Source: Streptomyces spectabilis
GTDB taxonomy: Bacteria; Actinomycetota; Actinomycetes; Streptomycetales; Streptomycetaceae
Assembly (NCBI RefSeq): GCF_008704795.1
Contig: NZ_CP023690.1
Location: 4,598,501 to 4,662,500 of the forward strand
DNA: 64,000 nt
Reading direction: 5' to 3'
Shown: positions 15,651 through 23,684 of the stretch, in pieces
How the letters are laid out: the number at the start of each line of letters is the position of its first letter
Numbering within the stretch: position 1 is the stretch's first letter
The notes under the pieces: generated by a model
What the model was told of the DNA's origin: nothing
Databases searched by the model: none
Seen by the model: the letters and a program-made list of their open reading frames with translations, nothing else
Translations under genes and position numbers: made by a program

Positions 15651-16317
15651 GGGCCCTGAGGGCCCGGCCCCGGACGACCCGGGCGGCACCGCGCCGGTGC
15701 GGCTCCTGGTCTGCGACGACCACGCCGTCGTCCGGGCGGGCCTGCTCGCCCTGCTCGGCAGCGCCCCGGCCGTCGAGGTGGTCGGCGAGGCGGGTTCCGG
15801 CGAGGAGGCCGTGGCCCTCGCCGCGAAACTGCGGCCGGATGTCGTCCTCATGGACCTCCAGCTCGGCCCCGGAATGGACGGCGTGGAGGCGACGCGGCGG
15901 ATCACGGCGGCGGCCGGGGGCGGGCGGCCGCACGTCCTCGTGCTCACCACGTACGACACCGACGCCGACATCACCCGCGCGATCGAGGCGGGCGCCACCG
16001 GCTATCTGCTCAAGGCCGAGCGGCCCGACGAACTGTTCTCGGCGATCCGCGCCGCCGCGTGCGGGCGCACCGCGCTCTCGCCGCCGGTCGCGTCCCGCGT
16101 GATGGCCCGCATGCGGGAGCCCCGGGCGGGGCTCACCCCGCGCGAGCGCGACATCCTGGGCCAGCTGGCCCGGGGGCTCGGCAACCGGGAGATCGCCCGG
16201 GCGCTGTTCATCAGCGAGGCCACGGTGAAGACGCACCTGGGGCGCATCTACGACAAGCTCGGCGTCGAGACCCGCGCGGGGGCGGTGGCCGTGGCCAAGG
16301 AACAGCGCCTCCTCTAG
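15637..16317 (+). CDS. senR: Response regulator SenR
   Basis: 226 aa NarL/FixJ-type regulator. The receiver starts after a short Pro/Gly leader: acidic pair D-D-H, phospho-acceptor D73 in V-L-M-D-L-Q, T-T-Y-D-T and K of Y-L-L-K-A. The LuxR-type helix-turn-helix spans about 160-220 (L-T-P-R-E-R-D-I-L ... I-S-E-A-T-V-K-T-H). ATG 15637 has GGAGGGAG just upstream and lies inside senS, giving translational coupling. In S. reticuli SenR controls hbpS and a catalase-peroxidase. Confidence 0.86.
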   Translation: MNATEGPEGPAPDDPGGTAPVRLLVCDDHAVVRAGLLALLGSAPAVEVVGEAGSGEEAVALAAKLRPDVVLMDLQLGPGMDGVEATRRITAAAGGGRPHVLVLTTYDTDADITRAIEAGATGYLLKAERPDELFSAIRAAACGRTALSPPVASRVMARMREPRAGLTPRERDILGQLARGLGNREIARALFISEATVKTHLGRIYDKLGVETRAGAVAVAKEQRLL

Positions 16318-16381
16318 CCCTCTGGCCGGGGCCGAGCGCGGCCGTGGAGGGCAGCTGGCGGGGGCATGGCACCATCGAGGC

Positions 16382-16882
16382 GTGCTTGACATCGGCTACG
16401 CCCTTTCCCGCCGTTTTCCCGATCCGCCGCAGGCGGACTACCGCACCGCGGACGTCCGCACCCTGCGGCACGACCTGTTCTGCGGGGACGTGTACCTGGC
16501 CGACACCAAGGCGGACCGGGAGCTGTCCACAGCCTGGGGATGGGTGCCGGTGCTCGACTTCGCGTGGGCGCTGTGCGACATCGTGGAGCGGCTCGACCAG
16601 GACCCGATGGGCAGCAGGGCGGCGCGGCCCCAGCACGCCGAGCTGGACTTCACCGAGTCCACGGACCGGATGCTGTTCGAGCGGCGCTTCGGGTGGGTCG
16701 ACATCGACGCCGACTGGCTGGACCCGGGCGAGCCGCCCCTCACCTTCTCGCACGCCGAACTGCGCCGCGAGGCACGGGACTTCCTGCACGACGTGGTGGC
16801 CGACCTGACCGATCTGCACGAGGACCTGGGCGAGAACCCGGCGATGTGGACCCTCCTCGCCCGTTTCCCCCGGGTGCCCTAG
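16382..16882 (+). CDS. Conserved hypothetical protein
   Basis: 166 aa soluble acidic protein with no signal peptide or membrane helix. Notable text: D-Y-R-T-A-D-V-R-T-L-R-H-D-L-F-C-G-D-V-Y-L and W-G-W-V-P-V-L-D-F-A-W-A-L. It looks like an actinobacterial family of unknown function. GTG start at 16382 has no clear ribosome site, so it may be leaderless or start elsewhere. Downstream of senR by 64 bases. Confidence 0.65.
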   Translation: MLDIGYALSRRFPDPPQADYRTADVRTLRHDLFCGDVYLADTKADRELSTAWGWVPVLDFAWALCDIVERLDQDPMGSRAARPQHAELDFTESTDRMLFERRFGWVDIDADWLDPGEPPLTFSHAELRREARDFLHDVVADLTDLHEDLGENPAMWTLLARFPRVP

Positions 16883-16954
16883 GGCCCGCCCCGCGAGGTA
16901 CCGGAGAATCGCGGCCCGGCGATGTCACATTCTCGGGGGTCCGGTTCGTCGTAC

Positions 16955-16982
16955 CCGTACGGGCCCGTGCAGGCCCGTACGG
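16955..16982. promoter_or_regulatory. Perfect 11-bp inverted repeat before FAD oxidoreductase
   Basis: CCGTACGGGCC and GGCCCGTACGG separated by six bases, ending 25 bases before the ATG. It could be a repressor operator or a 5' UTR hairpin. No T-run follows. Confidence 0.6.
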
Positions 16983-17007
16983 CCCACGACAGAAACGGAC
17001 CCCACCC

Positions 17008-18237
17008 ATGGCCCGCGCCACCAGCTCCCGTACTCGTCCGGCCTCCCCCACCGTCACCGTCGTCGGCGGCGGCTTCGCGGGACTCACCGCCGCCATCGCC
17101 GCCGCCGAGGGCGGAGCCCGGGTCACCGTGCACGAGGCGCACCACACCCTCGGCGGCCGCGCCCGCACCTCGGAGGGCACGTACAGGACGAACGAGGGCC
17201 CGCACGCGCTCTACAACGGCGGCCCGCACTGGACCTGGCTCAAGCAGCGCGACCTGATCGGCGAGCTGGCGCCGCTGCCGCCCCTGGAAGGCACCCGGCT
17301 GCGCCTTCGCCACCGGGGCGCGCTGCGCCGCACCCCGCCCCTGGGGATGCTGCGGCTGCTGCGCCGGGCGCCGGAACAGGCCCCGGTCGACGAGGACTTC
17401 CTGACCTGGGCGAGCCGCGAGGTGGGGCAGGACGCCGCCCGCGCCGCCGCCCACTACACCGCCGTGGCCCTCTTCCACCACGACCCGGGCGCGCTGTCCG
17501 CCCGCTTCGTGCACACCCGGCTCCGCCGGGCCGCCAAGCTGCCCCCGGAGGCCCACTACCCGCTGGGCGGCTGGGGCGCGGTCGTCGACCGGATGGCCGC
17601 CCGCGCCTGGAACCTGGGCGTCCGGGTGGAGACCCTGGCCCGCGTCGACGACATCGCGGAGCAGGCGCGGCGCGGCCCCGTCATCGTCGCCACCTCGCTC
17701 GACGCCGCGCGGCGGCTCCTGAAGGACGAGGGGCTGACGTGGCAGAGCGGGCGCACGGCCCTGGTGGACGTGGCGCTGCGCTCGCGCAGGGGCGATCTGT
17801 TCGCGCTCTCGGACCTGGACGGCACGGGCTGGGTGGAGCGCTTCACCGCCCAGGACCGCACGCTCGCCCCCGAGGGGCAGCAGCTGATCCAGGGCCAGCT
17901 CCCGCTCGCCCCGCACGAGTCGAAGGCGGACGGCGTCAGGGGCGCGGAGGAACTGCTCGACCTGGGCTTCCGTGACTGGCGCGAGCGCGTGACCTGGCGC
18001 CGCTCGGCGGTGGCGAACGGCCGCACGGGCGCCGTCGACCGGCCGGGCACCACCTGGCGCGACCGGCCCGCGGTGGACCGGGGCGACGGCGTCTTCCTGG
18101 TGGGCGACCAGGTGGCGGCGCCGGGGCTGCTCAGCGAAGTCTCCTTCAACAGCGCCATCGAGGCGGTGTCGCTCGCCCTGACCGGCACGGGCCGGCTGGC
18201 CACCACCACGCCCTGGGTTGACCTCAAGTCTGCTTGA
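17008..18237 (+). CDS. FAD-dependent oxidoreductase (amine oxidase / phytoene desaturase-like)
   Basis: 409 aa. N-terminal dinucleotide fold V-V-G-G-G-F-A-G-L-T-A-A-I-A-A-A and G-G-R-A-R-T (residues about 15-55) typical of amine oxidase/CrtI-type flavoproteins. The C-terminal FAD motif is G-D-G-V-F-L-V-G-D-Q-V-A-A-P-G-L. Cytoplasmic; substrate unknown. ATG at 17008 immediately follows a CCCACCC stretch with no good ribosome site; the inverted repeat at 16955 sits in the leader. Its last codons overlap the SoxR box that controls the next gene. Confidence 0.75.
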   Translation: MARATSSRTRPASPTVTVVGGGFAGLTAAIAAAEGGARVTVHEAHHTLGGRARTSEGTYRTNEGPHALYNGGPHWTWLKQRDLIGELAPLPPLEGTRLRLRHRGALRRTPPLGMLRLLRRAPEQAPVDEDFLTWASREVGQDAARAAAHYTAVALFHHDPGALSARFVHTRLRRAAKLPPEAHYPLGGWGAVVDRMAARAWNLGVRVETLARVDDIAEQARRGPVIVATSLDAARRLLKDEGLTWQSGRTALVDVALRSRRGDLFALSDLDGTGWVERFTAQDRTLAPEGQQLIQGQLPLAPHESKADGVRGAEELLDLGFRDWRERVTWRRSAVANGRTGAVDRPGTTWRDRPAVDRGDGVFLVGDQVAAPGLLSEVSFNSAIEAVSLALTGTGRLATTTPWVDLKSA

Positions 18238-18240
18238 GGT
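18221..18240. promoter_or_regulatory. SoxR box
   Basis: ACCTCAAGTCTGCTTGAGGT is a perfect palindrome (8-base arms) matching the SoxR operator form CCTCAAG-N4-CTTGAGG. TTGACC at 18218 acts as -35, and the 19-base spacing to GAGGGT fits the long spacer of MerR/SoxR promoters. The site covers the stop codon of the preceding gene. From memory, S. coelicolor SCO4266, a quinone oxidoreductase-like protein, is a known SoxR target. Confidence 0.88.
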
Positions 18241-18288
18241 TGGAGGGTGAGTGGTGACCGGCAAGCCCGCACTTCTGAGGAGCCCGCC

Positions 18289-19296
18289 ATGCACGCCGTC
18301 CGTCTGCACGCCTTCGGCCCCGCCGAGAACCTCACGTACGAGACCGTCGAGGACCCGCGCCCTGGCCCCGGCCAGGTGCGGATCGCCGTCGCCGCGGCCG
18401 GGGTGCACCTGCTCGACACCTCGATCCGGGAGGGCGAGCAGGGCCCGCTGCCGCAGCTGCCCACGCTGCCGACGGTGCCGGGCCGCGAGGTCGCGGGCAC
18501 CGTGGAGTCCGTCGGCGAGGGCGTGGACACCGCCTGGGCAGGACGGCGCGTCGTCGCGCACATCGGCTTCGCGCCCGGCGGCTACGCCGAGCTGACCGTG
18601 ACCGAGGCCGACCGGCTGCACGAACTGCCCGACGGGCTCGGCTTCCCCGAGGCCGTGGGGCTCATCGGCACGGGGCGCACGACGATGGGCATCCTGCAGT
18701 TCGCGGAGCTCGACGCCGAGTCCGTCGTCGTCGTGCCCGCCGCCGCGGGCGGCATCGGCACGCTGCTCGTGCAGTACGCCAAGCACGCCGGGGCCACGGT
18801 GATCGGGCTCGCGGGCGGCCCCGCCAAGACGGCCCGCGTCACGGAGAACGGCGCCGACCTGGCCGTCGACTACACCGACCCGGCCTGGCCCGACGAGGTC
18901 CGCGCGTATCTGAAGGGCCTCGGCGACGGCGGCCGCACCGCGACCGCGGTCTTCGACGGGGTGGGCGGCGACGCGGGCCGGGCCGCCGTGGACCTGCTCG
19001 GACCCGGCGGTACGCACCTCGTCTTCGGCTGGTCGGAGAAGAAGGGCCCGGTGACCCTCACCGAGGAGGAGCTCGCCGCGCGCGGCATCACGCAGATCAG
19101 CCCGCTCGGCGCGGCCATGCTGGAGAAGGCGGGCGGCGACAACCCCGTCCGCACCCTGGAGCTGGCCGCCCTGCACGCCCACGAGGGCGGGTACTTCACG
19201 CCCGCCGTGCAGACCTTCCCGCTCGCCGACGCGGCCGCGGCGCACCGCGCCCTGGAATCCCGCGCCACGACGGGCAAGGTGGTCCTGATCCCCTGA
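18289..19296 (+). CDS. NADPH:quinone oxidoreductase-like MDR protein, SoxR target
   Basis: 335 aa zinc-free medium-chain dehydrogenase/reductase. N-terminal GroES-like fold (M-H-A-V-R-L-H-A-F-G), P-G-R-E-V-A-G-T-V, then nucleotide-binding A-A-A-G-G-I-G-T-L-L-V-Q. The zinc cysteines are absent, as in quinone reductases. ATG 18289 has TGAGGAG eight bases upstream. Control by the SoxR box at 18221 implies induction by redox-active compounds such as endogenous quinone or phenazine antibiotics. Likely role: detoxifying quinones or reducing enones. Confidence 0.88.
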   Translation: MHAVRLHAFGPAENLTYETVEDPRPGPGQVRIAVAAAGVHLLDTSIREGEQGPLPQLPTLPTVPGREVAGTVESVGEGVDTAWAGRRVVAHIGFAPGGYAELTVTEADRLHELPDGLGFPEAVGLIGTGRTTMGILQFAELDAESVVVVPAAAGGIGTLLVQYAKHAGATVIGLAGGPAKTARVTENGADLAVDYTDPAWPDEVRAYLKGLGDGGRTATAVFDGVGGDAGRAAVDLLGPGGTHLVFGWSEKKGPVTLTEEELAARGITQISPLGAAMLEKAGGDNPVRTLELAALHAHEGGYFTPAVQTFPLADAAAAHRALESRATTGKVVLIP

Positions 19297-19338
19297 GCGC
19301 CTGGTTCCCTGCTGCGCCTGGTTCCCCGCTGCGCCGGG
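19297..19338. repeat. 17-bp direct repeat
   Basis: GCGCCTGGTTCCCTGCT at 19297 is followed head-to-tail by GCGCCTGGTTCCCCGCT at 19314, and a third partial GCGCC. It starts right after the oxidoreductase stop codon. Confidence 0.8.
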
Positions 19339-19384
19339 GAAAAATCAGATGCCAGTACCACATTCGCGAACTACCGTCCGGTTT

Positions 19385-20647
19385 ATGGACTCCGCACCCC
19401 CCAGCCCGGCCCCGTCCACCGCCATCGCCTTCCGCGACCTCCCCGACACCGACCTGGACCGCGCCCTCGACCTGGTCTACCTCGCCTTCCACGAGACCCC
19501 GGAGGACGAGAAGCGCAAGCACCACCACGACCTGCTGCGCGGCTGCGAGCGCGTCGGGGCGTACGACGGCCGGACGCTGGTCGGCCTCCTCGCCGCCTTC
19601 CGCTTCACCATGTCCGTGCCGGGCGGCGAACTGCCGTGCCCCAGCGTCACGTTCGTCTCCGTCGCCCCCACGCACCGCCGCCGCGGCGTGCTCTCCGGCA
19701 TGATCGCGGCGCTGTTCGAGAGGTGCGGCGCGAGCGACCGTCCGCTGGCGGCGCTGTGGGCGTCGGAAGACGCGATCTACGGCCGCTTCGGCTTCGGCCC
19801 CGCCACGTACAACAACACCGTCGAGGTGAAGTCCGAGCGCCCCCTCGACCTGCGGATCGTCCCGTCCGAAGGCCCCCTGCGCCTGGTGGACCCGGCGGCG
19901 GCCCCCGAGCTGCTCGCCGCGTACTACGACCGTACGCGCGCCGCCCGCGCGGGCCGCATCGACCGCACCGAGGCCTGGTGGCGCGAGGAGTGGATGGCCA
20001 CGGAGGACGAGGAAGACGACGACCTGTCGCCGCCGCGCGTCGTGGTCCTCGGCGCCGCGGACGACCCCGGCCGCGTCACCGGGTACGCCATCTACCGCAC
20101 CAAGGGCCGCGACGACGCGCCCGGCCTGGTCCGCCTAGACGAGCTGGAGGCGGACACGCCGCAGGCCGAGGCCGCGCTGTGGCGGTATCTGGCGTCGATC
20201 GACCTGACGGGCCTGATCCAGGCGTGGGGCCGCCCGCTCGACGACCCGCTGCTCCTGTTCGCCGGGGACCGCGACCAGGTCCGTGTGACGGGCCAGTACC
20301 CGGGCCTGCGGGTCCGGCTCGTCGATGTGCGCGCCGCGCTGCTCGCCCGCTCCTGGGCGGCCCCCGCCGACCTGGTCCTGGAGGTCCGCGACCCCCGGCT
20401 CCCGGGCAACGAGGGCCGCTTCCGCCTGACGGTCACCGGGGCCGGAGGAGCGGCGTACGAGCCGACCGACGCGCCCGCCGACCTCACCCTCGACGTGCGG
20501 GAGCTGGGCTCGGCCTACCTCGGCGGCGCGCCGCTCGTGTCCTTCGTCCGGGCGGGGGTCGTCACCGAGCACACGCCGGGCGCGGCCGCCGCCCTGGACG
20601 CGGCCCTCGCGACCGCGCTGCTGCCGCACACGGTCGACACGTTCTAG
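19385..20647 (+). CDS. Eis-like GNAT N-acetyltransferase
   Basis: 420 aa, the length of the Eis family rather than simple GNAT proteins. The N-terminal GNAT domain carries the acetyl-CoA motif V-T-F-V-S-V-A-P-T-H-R-R-R-G-V-L (about residues 85-100). A second GNAT-like half and a C-terminal SCP2-like domain (P-A-D-L-T-L-D-V-R-E-L-G-S-A-Y-L-G) end in V-D-T-F, close to the buried C-terminal carboxylate of Eis. Eis enzymes acetylate aminoglycoside or peptide amines. ATG at 19385 is very close to a TACCGT -10-like box, so it may be leaderless. Its stop codon overlaps that of the next, convergent gene. Confidence 0.8.
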   Translation: MDSAPPSPAPSTAIAFRDLPDTDLDRALDLVYLAFHETPEDEKRKHHHDLLRGCERVGAYDGRTLVGLLAAFRFTMSVPGGELPCPSVTFVSVAPTHRRRGVLSGMIAALFERCGASDRPLAALWASEDAIYGRFGFGPATYNNTVEVKSERPLDLRIVPSEGPLRLVDPAAAPELLAAYYDRTRAARAGRIDRTEAWWREEWMATEDEEDDDLSPPRVVVLGAADDPGRVTGYAIYRTKGRDDAPGLVRLDELEADTPQAEAALWRYLASIDLTGLIQAWGRPLDDPLLLFAGDRDQVRVTGQYPGLRVRLVDVRAALLARSWAAPADLVLEVRDPRLPGNEGRFRLTVTGAGGAAYEPTDAPADLTLDVRELGSAYLGGAPLVSFVRAGVVTEHTPGAAAALDAALATALLPHTVDTF

Positions 20648-21123
20648 GCGTCCGCGCCGAGCGCCGCCAGCGCCCCGTCGGTCAGCCGGTACACCGTCCA
20701 CTCGTCCTGCGGCCTCGCACCGAGGGACTCGTAGAAGCCGATCGACGGGGTGTTCCAGTTCAAAACGGACCACTCCAGGCGTTCGTAGCCGCGCTCGACG
20801 CAGATGCGGGCCAGCTCCTTGAGGAGCGCCTTGCCGTGGCCGCCGCCGCGCGCGTCGGGGCGGACGTACAGGTCCTCCAGGTAGATCCCGTGCACTCCGC
20901 GCCAGGTGGAGAAGTTGAGGAACCACAGGGAGAAGCCGACGGGCTCGCCCGTCGCGTCGTCCTCGGCGATGTGGGCGTACGCGGCGGGCCGCTCGCCGAA
21001 CAGCGCCTCGCGGAGCTGCTCCTCGGTGGCGCGCGCCTCCTGCGGCTCCTTCTCGTACTCTGCGAGCTCACGGATCAGGGTGTGGATGAGAGGGACGTCG
21101 GCCGGTGCGGCGGTACGAATCAT
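20644..21123 (-). CDS. GNAT acetyltransferase (diamine/spermidine acetyltransferase-like)
   Basis: 159 aa single GNAT domain: I-R-T-A-A-P-A-D-V-P near the N-terminus, Y-L-E-D-L-Y-V-R-P-D-A-R-G-G-G-H-G-K-A-L-L for acetyl-CoA binding, and W-S-V-L-N-W-N-T-P-S-I-G-F-Y as in SSAT/SpeG-like enzymes. Likely acetylates a small polyamine or amine. The ATG at 21123 shares the sequence CATG with the divergent glycosidase-like gene, and its TAG stop shares CTAG with the Eis-like gene. Confidence 0.8.
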   Translation of the reverse strand: MIRTAAPADVPLIHTLIRELAEYEKEPQEARATEEQLREALFGERPAAYAHIAEDDATGEPVGFSLWFLNFSTWRGVHGIYLEDLYVRPDARGGGHGKALLKELARICVERGYERLEWSVLNWNTPSIGFYESLGARPQDEWTVYRLTDGALAALGADA

Positions 21124-22693
21124 GAGCGCAGCAAGCCACGGACGACGCCCGCGGGTCAACCGAAGGGCCCCGGCCGCGCTGCTCGCCCTCGGCCTCCTCG
21201 CGGGCTGCACCTCCGCCGAACCCCCCGCCCGCGCGGGGCGGGCCGTGACCCTGAAGTTCTACGACGCCCAGGGCCACGGCACGCTCCTGTCGCCCCGCGG
21301 GGCCCGCGCCGTCACGCACGGCAGCGGCGGCTCCGACAGCGACGCCCTCGTCGACCCGCGCACCCTGCGCGTCCTCGACGACTTCCCGCTGTACGAGGCC
21401 GGGCGGCGGCTCCGCTTCGATCTGCCCGGCCGCGGCGGGCCCGCGGCCCTCGCCCTGAACTGGCCCACCGACCAGGGCTTCTCCACCGTCGTCGTCGACA
21501 ACGGCGGCGAGGGCTTCACCCGCGGCGCCACGATCGTCTTCAACCACGCCGCCGCTAAGGACGCCAAGCGCCGGCTGGACGCGGCCCTCGACCTGCGCCC
21601 CGACCACCGCCGCTCGGCGCGCTTCACCACCGCCTACCGCACGGCCGCGCGCGAGCTGGCCCGCGCGGACGCCGCGGACTCCGACGCGGGCCGGGGCAGG
21701 CACGGCCAGCGGGCCCTGAGCGCGGTCGACGCGGCGTACGGGCGGCTCCTGGAGGAGTACGGGCCGCGCGCCCGCCGCACGCACGCGCCCTGGACGGGCG
21801 TGACCGCCGCCGACGACGCCGATCCGAAGCGGTGGGCGCCGCTCGCCGGGCGGCTCACCCGCCCGCACGGCTGGGTCCGGATCGTCTTCGACCCCGACGA
21901 GGACACCGACGACCCGCGCGCACCCGTGCCCCGGCGCTACCGCGAGGCGGTCGCCGCCGCCCACGCGGCCGGTCTGAAGGTCCTCGGCCAGCCGGTCGAC
22001 TCCGCGTACGCCAACGGCTCCGAGCACCCCGGTCTCGGCACCCGCGCGGGCTATCTGGCCCGGGTCAAGCGGTACGTCGACGCGTTCCCCGACATCGAGG
22101 CCTGGGAGATCGGCAACGAGGTCAACGGCTGCTGGACGGACTCCCGCACCACCGCCGACGGCGACTGCACGGACCGGCTCCTGCCGCCGCGCGACCGCAT
22201 GCAGCACAAGATCGCGGACGCGGCGGCGTACGTGCGGAAGAAGCGGCCGGAGGCCTCCGTCGTCCTCACCCTGTACTGGCAGCTCGGCACGGACGCGGCC
22301 CGCTGGTCGGCCTTCACCTGGCCGCGCGCGAACCTGCCGCGCGCGGTCCGCGAGGACATCGACGTCGTGCTCCTGTCCAGCTGGATCGAGGACGCCCCGC
22401 TCGGCCTCGCCTTCGACCAGGTGATGACGCGGCTCGCGGCCGACTTCCCCGGCCGGCGCGTCGGCCTGGGCGAGCTGGGCTACTGGAACGAGGACACGTC
22501 CCGGTTCTACTGGGCCTTCGACAAGGACGACCCGGCGGCGGCCCGGCGGCAGGTGGCCCGCCGGTACTACGCGGCCGCGCTCGGCTATCCGTCGAGCGTC
22601 GGCGGCACCTTCTGGTGGTACTTCGCCCAGGAGATGCCCGGGGACGCGGGCCTTCGCGCCGCGGTGCGCGGCGTCGACCGCAGCCGGTCCTAG
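21122..22693 (+). CDS. Glycoside-hydrolase-like lipoprotein (clan GH-A fold)
   Basis: 523 aa. Lipoprotein signal with L-L-A-G-C (Cys29). The C-terminal half looks like a (beta/alpha)8 glycosidase: W-E-I-G-N-E-V-N-G (E333, acid/base position after Asn) and G-L-G-E-L-G-Y-W (E451, nucleophile position). The N-terminal half (40-280) is not recognised. Substrate unknown; a cell-surface polysaccharide is an inference. The start ATG overlaps the start of the divergent acetyltransferase and no ribosome site is seen, so translation is probably leaderless. Confidence 0.65.
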   Translation: MSAASHGRRPRVNRRAPAALLALGLLAGCTSAEPPARAGRAVTLKFYDAQGHGTLLSPRGARAVTHGSGGSDSDALVDPRTLRVLDDFPLYEAGRRLRFDLPGRGGPAALALNWPTDQGFSTVVVDNGGEGFTRGATIVFNHAAAKDAKRRLDAALDLRPDHRRSARFTTAYRTAARELARADAADSDAGRGRHGQRALSAVDAAYGRLLEEYGPRARRTHAPWTGVTAADDADPKRWAPLAGRLTRPHGWVRIVFDPDEDTDDPRAPVPRRYREAVAAAHAAGLKVLGQPVDSAYANGSEHPGLGTRAGYLARVKRYVDAFPDIEAWEIGNEVNGCWTDSRTTADGDCTDRLLPPRDRMQHKIADAAAYVRKKRPEASVVLTLYWQLGTDAARWSAFTWPRANLPRAVREDIDVVLLSSWIEDAPLGLAFDQVMTRLAADFPGRRVGLGELGYWNEDTSRFYWAFDKDDPAAARRQVARRYYAAALGYPSSVGGTFWWYFAQEMPGDAGLRAAVRGVDRSRS

Positions 22694-22717
22694 AGTCGGC
22701 CGCAGCCGGTCCTAGAG
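22679..22717. repeat. Duplicated 17-mer covering both convergent stop codons
   Basis: CGCAGCCGGTCCTAGAG occurs at 22679-22695 and again at 22701-22717. The first copy carries the TAG of the glycosidase-like gene; the second carries, on the other strand, the TAG of the kinase gene. Confidence 0.85.
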
Positions 22718-23620
22718 CGGACGCCCGAGCAGCCTCCGCGCCAGCTCCAGGTCCTCCGCGGGCAGCGCCCGGCCGTCCTCGACCTCCCACAACACGTTCT
22801 GCAGCACCCGCCCCAGCGTCCACGCGAGCGCCCGGCCCCGCTCCAGGCCCAGGACCTCCGTCATCGCGTCGAAGCGCCAGCGCACGTCGTCCGGGTCGAA
22901 GAGGTTGTTCAGACCGGGCCACAGATCGAAGCCGGGGTCGCCCGCGAGGGGCTTGGGGTCGATGGCGAGCCACGGCTCGCGCTCGGCCGCGAGGACGTTG
23001 TCGAAGTGCAGGTCCCAGTGCAGCATGCGGTCCCCGGGCTCGCCCACGACCTCGCGCACGGCGTCCGCGCACCGCGCGACGAGCGCCCGCTCCGCCGGGT
23101 CTGCGATCTCCTTGAGCGCGGCCGGGGTGTCGTCCAGCATCTGCCCGGCGATGTCGCCGAGGGTGCGCATGCCCGCGGGCGCGGGCCCCGCGGTGAGCCG
23201 CGCGAGCAGCTCCGCGAGGACGACGACGCCCCGCCGGGCCGCGTCCCTGCCGGCCTCGGCGGACCGGGTCAGCTCCTGGCCGTCACCGGCCCGCTCCAGC
23301 AGCATCGTGCCCGTGGTGGCGTCGTGGTCGAGCAGCCGCACCGCGCCGTCGCCGTCCCACACGCGCAGCGCCACCGGCTCGCCCTCGGTCTCCTCGTCGA
23401 GGACCTGGAACTTCACCACGGCCGGGGAGCCGTCGGCGCGCTCCACCGGCAGCACGAGCGCGGCCATGCCGTGCATCGAGCCGCCGACGGGCGTCAGCTC
23501 CCAGCGCTCCAGGGTGCGCGCGGCAAGGTCCGGCAGGCCCGCGATGAAGGCGCGGCCCGCCTCGCCCGCGTACAGGTGCTGGGATTCGACCAGGGCGTCC
23601 GGGACGTGGATCTCGATCAC
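22712..23620 (-). CDS. Aminoglycoside/hydroxyurea phosphotransferase family kinase (APH(6)-like)
   Basis: 302 aa kinase of the APH(6)/hydroxyurea resistance family. Catalytic loop H201-W-D203-L-H-F-D-N208 and metal-binding D in I-D-P-K-P-L-A-G-D-P-G-F-D-L-W-P. ATP-binding lobe V-V-K-F-Q-V-L-D-E-E-T-E-G-E. Known members phosphorylate streptomycin or hydroxyurea in the cytoplasm. Chromosomal copies in streptomycetes often have unknown physiological substrates. No antibiotic pathway is adjacent. Convergent with the glycosidase-like gene. Confidence 0.82.
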   Translation of the reverse strand: MIEIHVPDALVESQHLYAGEAGRAFIAGLPDLAARTLERWELTPVGGSMHGMAALVLPVERADGSPAVVKFQVLDEETEGEPVALRVWDGDGAVRLLDHDATTGTMLLERAGDGQELTRSAEAGRDAARRGVVVLAELLARLTAGPAPAGMRTLGDIAGQMLDDTPAALKEIADPAERALVARCADAVREVVGEPGDRMLHWDLHFDNVLAAEREPWLAIDPKPLAGDPGFDLWPGLNNLFDPDDVRWRFDAMTEVLGLERGRALAWTLGRVLQNVLWEVEDGRALPAEDLELARRLLGRPL

Positions 23621-23684
23621 GGGCGCGACCCTACGCAGGGTGCCGCGCGGGCCGCGCCCGATTAATTCCGGCCACCTGACCTGT

